A stretch of DNA of 23,758 nt from positions 1 to 23,758 of the forward strand of contig JAKSOY010000041.1 of the NCBI GenBank assembly GCA_024405255.1, in the 5' to 3' direction. Of the stretch, positions 15,889 to 22,809 are shown piece after piece. The translations under genes were made by a program, and so were the position numbers. This DNA is from Kiritimatiellia bacterium. GTDB taxonomy: Bacteria; Verrucomicrobiota; Kiritimatiellia; RFP12; UBA1067. Within the stretch, counting starts at the first letter, position 1, and every line of letters starts with the position of its first letter. Under the pieces are notes generated by a model. It was not told the origin of the DNA, searched no databases, and saw only the letters and a program-made list of their open reading frames with translations.

Positions 15889-17403
15889 TTATGAATTCCT
15901 TTCCACCCGGGCGGCTGCAACGGCCAGCGCATCGATATTGGCGGGCTGCATGCCGTGATAGTTGATTTCCGCTGCATCTTCACCCACGATCCACTGGCAT
16001 AGGCGATTCATCGCCGTGGCATCGAATCGCGTCATCGGCTTTTCACCGGGCTGATAGGGCCAGGCCGCCGGCGCGAGCATCAGAAGCCGCCCGGCCGCAC
16101 AGGCATCGAAAGACCGCCCGCCCGGCTTCTGCAACTTGGAAAAGCCCTTGTTGAGCAGCGTGATCAACGGGAAACCCGCCTGCAGGGCCTCGCGGGCAAT
16201 CTGCCGCTCGCCGTCGCTGATGCACGGCGAAATCAAGACCGACCCATGCTTCGCGGCGGCAAACAACGCCGCCTTCTTTTCGGCATAGACCGATGTGCTC
16301 GAAGCGATCACGGGATCGCCCTGGGCGTCGCGTACGATTTTCAGGCCGCCACCGGGCTTGGGCTCGCGCGCATAGACGCAATCGCGCCGCGACACCTGTA
16401 CCTGCACGAGAGGCCGCGACAGCAGAAACCGATTGCCAAGCGCCGCGAAAAAGCCGCGCCCCGGGCCGTTCGGCAAGGCAAGCGGCACCGCCAATTGCCC
16501 CGCCACGCGGAAGAGATCAGGGAACAGGCGCTTGATCGCCAATCGACGCGGGTTGTCGGCGAGATAGCGCTTCATATTGGCCAGCTGCCCGTCACGGAAA
16601 AGAATGGTATCCTGGTAGCCCTCGCACCACACGGGGATGCCGGCGAAAGAATTCGCCGGCACGGCACCGTGCGCCACCGCCCCTTTTCCGCCACAGCCAG
16701 CCGCCGCCCCATTCTCGGCCGGGTTCCGTGCCTGGCCATTCGCGGCCGGGTTCTGTGCCTGGCCATTCGCGGCCGGGTTCCGTGCCTGGCCATTCGCGGC
16801 CGGGTTCCGTGCCTGGCCATTCTTGGCCAGGTTCTCCCTCCACCGCCGCGTAGCACCGGCCTTAAACCCGCGAATCAATGCGCCCAGCGGCTTCTCGAGC
16901 GGCGCTTCCACAAACACGATGAAATGCACATGGTCGGGCATCAGCTGGCACCGCAGAATCGACACCTGCGGGAAATGCTGCGGCATTTCAGCGAGCGCCA
17001 CCATCACGGCCTCGCCGAATACGCTCGGCACCACCCGCGCTTCGATCATTTCCGGCTGAAGCCCGAGATCACCCGCGATCTCGATCGGCACCCAGTTTCC
17101 ATCAGGCCCCTTCACTTCCAGCCACCCCAGCATCGGCGCCGTGCGATCGGCCAGCGTAAGGGTGATCTGATAGATCGCCCGCTGCCGGTAATCCCACCCA
17201 TTCAGGCGCCGCAGCATTGAGGGAATGATCTCACGCCGAGGCCCCAGCTCCCGCCTCTCACCGCATACGGCCAGGTTCTGTGCCTGGCCATTCTTGGCCG
17301 GGTTCCGTGCCTGGCCATCCGCGGCCGGGTTCCGTGCCTGGCCATCCGCGGCCGGGTTCTGTGCCTGGCCATTCTTGGCCAGGTTCTCCTTTCCCACGCC
17401 CAT
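15889..17403 (-). CDS. RAYT-type Y1 transposase with embedded hairpin repeats and a C-terminal DprA/SLOG-like domain
   Basis: 504 residues from ATG 17403, or 442 from ATG 17217 (MLRRLNGWDYRQRAIYQ). The Y1/REP-associated transposase domain spans about 63-300. It has the HUH-type motif LMPDHVHF (His158, His160), FKAGATRRW, then VWCEGYQDTILF and ANMKRYLADNPRR, in which Tyr280 is the likely catalytic residue. Such enzymes nick single-stranded DNA at REP hairpins. Two arrays of a 9-residue repeat (NGQARNPAA-like) interrupt it: about 5-45, and about 187-229 between HUH and Tyr. The C-terminal ~200 residues (SPCISDGERQIAREALQAG, LLNKGFS, CAAGRLLMLAP, MTRFDATAMNRL) resemble a DprA/SLOG Rossmann fold; that resemblance is my inference. 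Upstream of 17403 the frame merely overlaps the GH51 gene. A terminator follows. Confidence 0.82.
   Translation of the reverse strand: MGVGKENLAKNGQAQNPAADGQARNPAADGQARNPAKNGQAQNLAVCGERRELGPRREIIPSMLRRLNGWDYRQRAIYQITLTLADRTAPMLGWLEVKGPDGNWVPIEIAGDLGLQPEMIEARVVPSVFGEAVMVALAEMPQHFPQVSILRCQLMPDHVHFIVFVEAPLEKPLGALIRGFKAGATRRWRENLAKNGQARNPAANGQARNPAANGQAQNPAANGQARNPAENGAAAGCGGKGAVAHGAVPANSFAGIPVWCEGYQDTILFRDGQLANMKRYLADNPRRLAIKRLFPDLFRVAGQLAVPLALPNGPGRGFFAALGNRFLLSRPLVQVQVSRRDCVYAREPKPGGGLKIVRDAQGDPVIASSTSVYAEKKAALFAAAKHGSVLISPCISDGERQIAREALQAGFPLITLLNKGFSKLQKPGGRSFDACAAGRLLMLAPAAWPYQPGEKPMTRFDATAMNRLCQWIVGEDAAEINYHGMQPANIDALAVAAARVERNS
16717..16837 (-). repeat. REP-like hairpin array 1, inside the transposase (between HUH and Tyr)
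   Basis: Four 27-bp units at 16717, 16744, 16771 and 16798, plus a half unit at 16825. Each 21-nt core has arms GGCCGGG and CCTGGCC around a 7-nt loop TTCCGTG or TTCTGTG, followed by a 6-nt spacer (ATTCGC or ATTCTT). The arms pair over 7 bp with one G-T wobble. Adjacent arms can also pair across the 6-nt spacer, so the array can fold in two registers. Read on the minus strand it encodes ENLAK followed by NGQARNPAA-type nonapeptides. Confidence 0.93.
17269..17389 (-). repeat. REP-like hairpin array 2, at the transposase 5' end
   Basis: Four 27-bp units at 17269, 17296, 17323 and 17350, plus a half unit at 17377. The unit at 17269 has perfectly complementary arms, GGCCAGG and CCTGGCC. The others have the GGCCGGG variant. 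Spacers are ATTCTT or ATCCGC. Like array 1 it ends on the plus strand with a GGCCAGG half unit continuing into TTCTCC, read as ENLAK on the gene strand. If translation starts at 17217 this array is 5' untranslated DNA rather than protein. Confidence 0.93.
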
Positions 17404-17414
17404 GTCGGTTTTTC

Positions 17415-17445
17415 CAATCACCGCCCGCTTCTCAAATAGTGATTG
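17415..17445 (-). other. Inverted repeat between the GH51 gene and the transposase
   Basis: CAATCAC (17415-17421) and GTGATTG (17439-17445) form a perfect 7-bp stem with a 17-nt loop in the 47-bp gap between the GH51 stop and the transposase ATG at 17403. No T-run follows on the minus strand. It could mark the boundary of the transposase unit or be an mRNA structure. Confidence 0.4.
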
Positions 17446-17450
17446 CCGAT

Positions 17451-19364
17451 TTACCGCACGCGGTAGATCGTGAGCGAGAGGGGCGGAAGCGTGTCGGCGC
17501 CGGTGAAGTCGATTTGCGTGGCGACTTCCTTGAGGCCGTCGGGCGCTTCGACCGAATTGTGCGCGCTGCGGTTCGGGCCCGTGAACACGGTCTTCGTCGT
17601 GCGGCCCTTGAGATTCGTCGTGAACGACTGCGGCGTCTCGGTCGCGTTGACGACCTTCAAGATCACCGAACCGTCGGCATCGCGCACGGCACTCGCCTGC
17701 ACCTTGGGGGCATCGCCCCAGCGCAGCTTGAAGGTTTCCGTCTTGACCGAAAGGTCCAGCACCTGCGTGCCGTGGTTTTCGGCGAAGAGCTTCTGCACGT
17801 TCCAGCTCGGGTTCACGAAGTTGCTGTTGCTCGTCACGTAGATGAGATTCGGCTTCCACTTCATGTGGTCGCGGTTCGCAAAGAGCGGCGCATAGGCGGC
17901 GAGCTTCACGAGGTCCTGGTTGCGTTCGAAGTTCAGCATGAACGCGGCCTCGCTGATCGCCCCGCGCAGATCGCCCCACTTCGGCGCACCGGCGCAGCAG
18001 GCGTACTCGCCCACGAACACCTCGAACTTGCCGCGCGGCCAGGTGTCGAAGCACGTGGCGCCCTGCGAGAAGTACCAGTCGGCTTCCTTGTAGTAGTGCT
18101 CGTCGCGGATGTGCTGCGGACGACCCGTGATCGGCGCGCCGTGGGAGAAGGTGCCGCCGCCGCGATTCGTCGCGTCGGACAGGAGCTTGATCTCCGGATA
18201 CTTGGCCTGCACGGCGTCGTGGATGAGCGCGTACCGTTCTTCATACACCTTGCCGCGCAGTTCGTTGCCGATCTCGAGGTACTCGAGGTTGAACGGCGCG
18301 GGATGCCCCGCTTCGGCGCGCTTGCGGCCCCAGGTGGAGGTGACCGGACCGTTCGCGTATTCGATCGCGTCCAGCACATCCTGCACATAGGGGCCCATCT
18401 TGTCCATCGGAATCGCGCGCATGTTGCAGTCAACACCGCAGTAGCAGCAGAAGAGCGGCTTCGCCTTCAGTTCCTCGCAGAGGAGCAGATACTCGTGGAA
18501 GCCGACCGCGTGCGTCGTCGTGTAACCCCAGATGTTCCACTGCGTCTTACGCTCCCAGATCGGGCCGATCGTCGTCTTCCACAGATAGCCGGTCTCGAGG
18601 GTGTGTCCATTCACCCAGATGCCGCCCGGGAAGCGCACGAACGCCGGCTTCAGCGCGGCGAGGCGTTCCATCAGGTCCTTGCGGAAGAGGCCGGTCTTTC
18701 CGTATGTCTCTTCGGGGAAGAGCGAAACGCAGTCGAGATAGAACGTACCGCCCTGCAGCGCGCGGAAGACGAGACGCGCCTGCGGCTCGGTTCCGGTGGC
18801 GGTGAATTCAAGCTTGTGCGTCTGCCAATTCGGACCGATCTCGGCCGCGTTGATCCGCACCTCGCCCACGGCGGGTTTGCCGTCCGCTTCGAGCGTGACG
18901 GCGATCGGCCCCTTCACCGCGCCGCACAGCGCCACGGAAAGACGGTACTTCGCACCGGTCTTGACGCTGATGCCGAAGTAGCCCGCGTTGGCCACACCGC
19001 CGCACGCCTCCGCCTCGACCTTGCCGCACTGACAGTTGATCGCCGAGAACGGACGCGACTTGTCGAGCGTCAGCTTCGCGGCGCCGACGCGCTCCCAGAA
19101 CCCGAGGCCCGCCGCCGGCGTCTTCACGTTCTTCGGATCGACATCTTCGAAACTGCAGTTGCGCACGAGTTCGGCATACACGCCGCCATCGAGCGAGAGG
19201 TCGATGTCCTCGAAGAAAATGCCCCACAGATCCGGTGCCGTCGGGAAACGCACTTTGTTCGTGTCGACCGTAATGACAGTCGCGCTCTCCGCGCCCCACG
19301 CCACACCGCCGACGCCCACCAGCGCCAACGCAACGGCCAGCGCACAACTTTGATACATCTTCAT
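17451..19364 (-). CDS. Secreted alpha-L-arabinofuranosidase, GH51 family
   Basis: Releases terminal arabinofuranose from plant arabinan or arabinoxylan side chains. 637 residues with a signal peptide (MKMYQSCALAVALALVG, cleavage near GVAWG/AES), so it acts outside the cytoplasm. The GH51 opening GIFFEDIDLSLDGGVYAELVRNCSFE leads into a CBM4/9-like beta-sandwich insert (about 90-215). The (beta/alpha)8 barrel then has RFPGGIWVNG, YLEIGNELRG with acid/base Glu368, and EVFVGEYA with nucleophile Glu453; the C-terminal beta domain ends LPPLSLTIYRVR. AGGAG precedes ATG 19364. It lies 42 bp after the FAD oxidoreductase in the same direction. A cysteine cluster (FCCYCGVDC, about residue 310) is unusual for an exported enzyme. 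Confidence 0.92.
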   Translation of the reverse strand: MKMYQSCALAVALALVGVGGVAWGAESATVITVDTNKVRFPTAPDLWGIFFEDIDLSLDGGVYAELVRNCSFEDVDPKNVKTPAAGLGFWERVGAAKLTLDKSRPFSAINCQCGKVEAEACGGVANAGYFGISVKTGAKYRLSVALCGAVKGPIAVTLEADGKPAVGEVRINAAEIGPNWQTHKLEFTATGTEPQARLVFRALQGGTFYLDCVSLFPEETYGKTGLFRKDLMERLAALKPAFVRFPGGIWVNGHTLETGYLWKTTIGPIWERKTQWNIWGYTTTHAVGFHEYLLLCEELKAKPLFCCYCGVDCNMRAIPMDKMGPYVQDVLDAIEYANGPVTSTWGRKRAEAGHPAPFNLEYLEIGNELRGKVYEERYALIHDAVQAKYPEIKLLSDATNRGGGTFSHGAPITGRPQHIRDEHYYKEADWYFSQGATCFDTWPRGKFEVFVGEYACCAGAPKWGDLRGAISEAAFMLNFERNQDLVKLAAYAPLFANRDHMKWKPNLIYVTSNSNFVNPSWNVQKLFAENHGTQVLDLSVKTETFKLRWGDAPKVQASAVRDADGSVILKVVNATETPQSFTTNLKGRTTKTVFTGPNRSAHNSVEAPDGLKEVATQIDFTGADTLPPLSLTIYRVR

Positions 19365-19406
19365 ATCGTCTTCTCCTTTCAGACAAACGAATGACAGGAA
19401 ATGTCG

Positions 19407-21074
19407 TTAGCGACGCGGATCCAGCACCTGGCCGTCGGCGCGCAGCCGCGCGGCGAGCGGCGCATAGGGCAGATCCTGCACGGCGCAGCCAGCATCGATC
19501 GCCTGTGCCGCCGCCGTGCCGCTGGCCTGGCCGAGCGCAAAGAAGACGGGTTCCATGCGAATCGAGCCAAACGCCATGTGCGACGCCGAGAGGCACACGG
19601 GCACGAAGAGGTTCGCGCATTCGTCCTTCTTCGGCACGATGGACGCGTAGTCGATGCCGAACGGACCCTTGCTCACGCCGACTTCGACGTCGCCTTCGTT
19701 CTGCACATCGCCCCTCGCCGTCACATAGCGGCGCACGTTGTGCGAATCCATCTGATACGCGGCGAGCGCCACGGGATGTGGCGCCACCGCGCGCTTGAGG
19801 CAGTTGGCTTCGGTCATCACATACGCCGAAACCATCCGGCGCGCTTCACGCACATAGAGCTGGTACTGCCAGCCGTCGCCCTGGCCGTCCTGGAACTCGT
19901 CCTTGCACGTGCCCCAGCGCGCGACTTCCGTACGGATCTTCTCCGGCACGCGCGGATGGTTCGCGAGCGTCCACATGAGGCCCTTCTGGAACGCGAGATG
20001 CGCCTGCGCCATCTGTTCGCGCTCCGCGTACGACGCGTCCGGCCAGTTCCAGTTCTGTCCGATGAAGTCCGTCGAGAACGCCGTGCGGTTGTTCGTATCC
20101 GTCTTGCGGTTCGGCATGCGCGAATTGATCCACGGCATCCCGCGTTCGCCGGCTTCGAAATTGCGCAGCAGAAGCTCGTAGTTCTTTTCGTTGTAGTCGG
20201 CCGGCTTCTTGAACGGGATGCGGTTCTCGGGCACGTCCGTCAGACACATCCGATAGCAGTAGGCCTGCACGCGGCGGTCGCCCGTGCCGTCCGGCTCGAT
20301 CGTCTGCGACTCGATGCACGGCAGAAGACCCGACGACTTGTCGCCCTTGACGACATACGGATCGACCCCGCGGTAGAACTGATGGTACTTCGCATGGCGC
20401 ACCTGCGTGCCGCTCAGCGTTTCGCCGTACTGCGCATTCGGTTCGCGTCCGACCGTGTAGCTCACGCCCACGGCCGCCATGAGGTCGCCCTCGTAGGTCG
20501 CATCCACGAACATCTTGCCCACGTAGGTGTTGCCCGAGGGCTTGAGCGCCGTGCGGCCCGTCAGCGTGCGGAACGACACGAGCCGCCCGCCGACTTTCGT
20601 CACGCCGCCCGGTTCGCGGTCCAGCCACGCGTCGCACACGACCTCCACGCCTTCACGCGCCATCCACCCTTTCAGCACGTCGAGCGCCGCATGCGGTTCG
20701 AACACCCACATCGACTCCTTCGTCGACTGCGATCCCTGCTCCTTGAAGCCGAAGTCCTCGCGCTTCTGCCAGGTCCAGTTTTCGGGTTTCGCATAGTAGG
20801 CGGCGATGTCCCGGTAGAACTGCAGGGCGAGCCCGCCGAAGGCGTCCTTGCGCCCGATGTCCGTCGCGCCGAGTCCCCCCGTCGTGAGGCCGCCGATGCG
20901 ATTGTCGGGCGTCACCACGATCACGCTCTTGCCCATGCGCTTGGCCTGGATGGCCGCCGTCAATCCCGCCGGCGACGAGCCGTACACGACCACATCGCGC
21001 GTGATCGTCGCCGCATTCACACCTCCTGCAACGCACACAAGCGCCACAGCCAATTGACCCATACCCTTCTTCAT
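19407..21074 (-). CDS. Secreted FAD-dependent oxidoreductase (FAD_oxidored family)
   Basis: 555 residues with a signal peptide (MKKGMGQLAVALVCVAGGVNA). A Rossmann FAD-binding segment follows at once, VVYGSSPAGLTAAIQAKRMG (about 28-47), a Y-G-S-S variant of the GxGxxG loop. The family's GGLTTGGLGATDIG, FVDATYEGDLMAAVGVSYTVGRE and C-terminal FALGQASGTAAAQAI are all present. This family (Pfam FAD_oxidored type) is common beside glycoside hydrolases in Planctomycetes, Verrucomicrobia and Bacteroidetes. Oxidation of a sugar or sugar acid is inferred only from that. AGGAG precedes ATG 21074. The gene starts 1 nt after the EamA stop, so the two are surely co-transcribed. Confidence 0.88.
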   Translation of the reverse strand: MKKGMGQLAVALVCVAGGVNAATITRDVVVYGSSPAGLTAAIQAKRMGKSVIVVTPDNRIGGLTTGGLGATDIGRKDAFGGLALQFYRDIAAYYAKPENWTWQKREDFGFKEQGSQSTKESMWVFEPHAALDVLKGWMAREGVEVVCDAWLDREPGGVTKVGGRLVSFRTLTGRTALKPSGNTYVGKMFVDATYEGDLMAAVGVSYTVGREPNAQYGETLSGTQVRHAKYHQFYRGVDPYVVKGDKSSGLLPCIESQTIEPDGTGDRRVQAYCYRMCLTDVPENRIPFKKPADYNEKNYELLLRNFEAGERGMPWINSRMPNRKTDTNNRTAFSTDFIGQNWNWPDASYAEREQMAQAHLAFQKGLMWTLANHPRVPEKIRTEVARWGTCKDEFQDGQGDGWQYQLYVREARRMVSAYVMTEANCLKRAVAPHPVALAAYQMDSHNVRRYVTARGDVQNEGDVEVGVSKGPFGIDYASIVPKKDECANLFVPVCLSASHMAFGSIRMEPVFFALGQASGTAAAQAIDAGCAVQDLPYAPLAARLRADGQVLDPRR

Positions 21075-21075
21075 C

Positions 21076-22014
21076 TCATTTCTCCTTTTTCAACGGTCCA
21101 TTCGACAACAACACACCCACCAGCGTGAGCACCGCGCCGCACGCCGACACTAAAGTCATGCGCTCGCCCAGGAAGGCAAACGCGAAAACGACGGTCACGG
21201 CGGGGATCACATAGATTCCGAGCGTGCAGCGGACAAGTCCCAGCCGCGCGCAGGCCGTGTTCCAGAAGACGAAGCAGCCGGCGGACGCGAGCACACCGAG
21301 CACACCGAGGTTGACGTAGTTCCACAGCTTCGAGAAACGCGCCAGATTCGCCCCGCCGCCGATTGTCACGGCCAAGGAACCGTCCATCACGGTTCGTCCC
21401 GTGGACGTCAACCCGAACGCCAAAAGCGGCAGCATCATCACCAGCGACCAGCCGAACGCCCGCCGCATCACATACACCTGCGAATAGCGCTTCGACTTTT
21501 CAACAAGCATCGAATAGAAGCCCCAGCTCAACATCGCCCCCAGCGCCATCAGATCGCCGACCGGACGAAAATGGAATTCGGCAAGGCCGTCCAGGCTCAC
21601 CATCACCACACCCGAAATCGCCACCACGAATCCGACGAAGAACAGCAACCGCGGCCGCGAGACAAATCCGAACGCCCACGCGAGAAGCGCCGTCACCACG
21701 GGATTGATCGCCACGAGGATGGACACATTGGATGCATTCGTATAGTGGATGGCGCAGTTCTCCAGCATCTGATACAAGGCAACGCCCCAGAAGCCGAGTC
21801 CCACGAAAAGCCAGCGGTCCTTCCGTTCGTCGTGGTCCGCCGGCGGCTTGATCTTCAACAGGCACTCGACGCCGGCCAGAACGGCCCATGCCATCGCAAA
21901 GCGCAACACCTGGATTTCAAGCGACGAAAAATCAACGAGCAGCGCCTTCGTGTTGACGAAGCTCACGCCCCACACGAGTACGCAGATCAGTGCGAAAACA
22001 AGACCCTTGATCAT
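21076..22014 (-). CDS. EamA/DMT-family transporter
   Basis: 312-residue inner-membrane protein with about ten hydrophobic helices in two EamA repeats, the usual size for drug/metabolite transporters. Recognisable features are the N-terminal ALICVLVWGVSFVNTKALL, the helix-1 WGxxF signature, NVSILVAINPVVTALLAW in repeat 1 and LGVLGVLASAGCFVFWNTA with LGIYVIPAVTVVFAFAFLGE in repeat 2. It starts 12 bp after the MBL-fold gene stops and 1 nt separates its stop from the FAD oxidoreductase ATG. Substrate and direction cannot be read. Its place in this operon suggests export or import of a metabolite handled by the neighbours. Confidence 0.92.
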   Translation of the reverse strand: MIKGLVFALICVLVWGVSFVNTKALLVDFSSLEIQVLRFAMAWAVLAGVECLLKIKPPADHDERKDRWLFVGLGFWGVALYQMLENCAIHYTNASNVSILVAINPVVTALLAWAFGFVSRPRLLFFVGFVVAISGVVMVSLDGLAEFHFRPVGDLMALGAMLSWGFYSMLVEKSKRYSQVYVMRRAFGWSLVMMLPLLAFGLTSTGRTVMDGSLAVTIGGGANLARFSKLWNYVNLGVLGVLASAGCFVFWNTACARLGLVRCTLGIYVIPAVTVVFAFAFLGERMTLVSACGAVLTLVGVLLSNGPLKKEK

Positions 22015-22026
22015 ACCTTCATCCGT

Positions 22027-22809
22027 TTAGGCCCGAACGGTCAAGCCGTCGTAGGTAAGGTGGACATGGCGCGGCAGCAGCTTTTCGAAATCCGCATGCT
22101 TCACGCTGTGGCTCATGTGCACGAGATACCCGCGCTTCGCCCCGGCCGCTTCGATCGCCGCCAGCGAACGCGCGAGATTCATGTGCGTCGGATGTTCCGC
22201 TTCTTTCAGGCAGTCGACGACCAGCACATCCACATTGCGGATCTTGGACATCGTCCGCGGCGGAATCGCGATGCAATCGGAAATGTAGGCGAGGCGCTTG
22301 CCCGCCGCCTCCAGCAGATACCCGTTCGTGCGCGGTCCGTCATGGTCCACGGGGAGCGGCGTCAACTTCACTTCGCCGATGCGGAACGCCCGCGTCACGG
22401 GTTTGAAAAAGATCATCGGACGGAACAGCCCGCGCGTATTCGGCTTCTCGGTGATGTAGGGGAAAACCTGATGCAACGCGGCAATCGTCTCGGGCGCCGC
22501 ATAGCAGTTCATCGGCTTCTTGCCGTTCAGCGTATTGAACCGCCGCACATCGTCGAAGGCGGCAATGTGGTCCATGTGCGCATGCGTAATGACCACCGCA
22601 TCCACCTTGCGGATATTCAGTTCAAGACACGCCACCCGTAGTTCCGGTGGCGTGTCGATGAGAAACGCCGTTTTGCCGGCGCGTACATAAACACCCGTCC
22701 GCCGCCGCTTGTCGCGGGGATCGGCGGACGTGCAGGTGGGGCAGTCGCAGCCGATCTGCGGCACGCCCACACTCGTTCCTGTTCCCAGGAATTGGATGCT
22801 CAGCGACAA
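22027..22809 (-). CDS. MBL-fold phosphodiesterase, PhnP-like
   Basis: 260-residue metallo-beta-lactamase-fold hydrolase. It shows the PhnP-type N-terminus FLGTGTSVGVPQIGCDCPTC, whose cysteines bind a structural zinc in PhnP, the catalytic HAHMDH dinuclear-metal motif (about residues 76-81), DHDG in the middle and a C-terminal HMSHS. PhnP itself hydrolyses phosphoribosyl 1,2-cyclic phosphate, but no phosphonate genes are visible, so a general cyclic-phosphate or nucleotide esterase role is as likely. The start is TTG at 22809, directly abutting the lsrF TAA, with GAGAAG just before; no ATG lies close enough to give the conserved N-terminus. It is in the same operon as lsrF. Confidence 0.9.
   Translation of the reverse strand: MSLSIQFLGTGTSVGVPQIGCDCPTCTSADPRDKRRRTGVYVRAGKTAFLIDTPPELRVACLELNIRKVDAVVITHAHMDHIAAFDDVRRFNTLNGKKPMNCYAAPETIAALHQVFPYITEKPNTRGLFRPMIFFKPVTRAFRIGEVKLTPLPVDHDGPRTNGYLLEAAGKRLAYISDCIAIPPRTMSKIRNVDVLVVDCLKEAEHPTHMNLARSLAAIEAAGAKRGYLVHMSHSVKHADFEKLLPRHVHLTYDGLTVRA

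Noticed and set aside
16717..17389. The 27-bp arrays as a CRISPR
   Set aside because: The units are 27-bp tandem copies with 6-nt spacers that are themselves repeated; there are no unique spacers and no cas genes.
17404..18054. Extension of the transposase frame upstream to 18054 (721 residues)
   Set aside because: This part overlaps the GH51 coding sequence in another frame and its translation is Arg/Gly/Ala-rich with no family resemblance.
12688..21128. Long plus-strand open frames opposite the minus-strand genes (for example 12688-14547, 14544-15965, 17280-19394, 19401-21128)
   Set aside because: They are rich in Arg, His and Ala with no recognisable domains, and each lies antisense to a gene with clear family motifs. 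GC-rich coding DNA commonly leaves such frames open.
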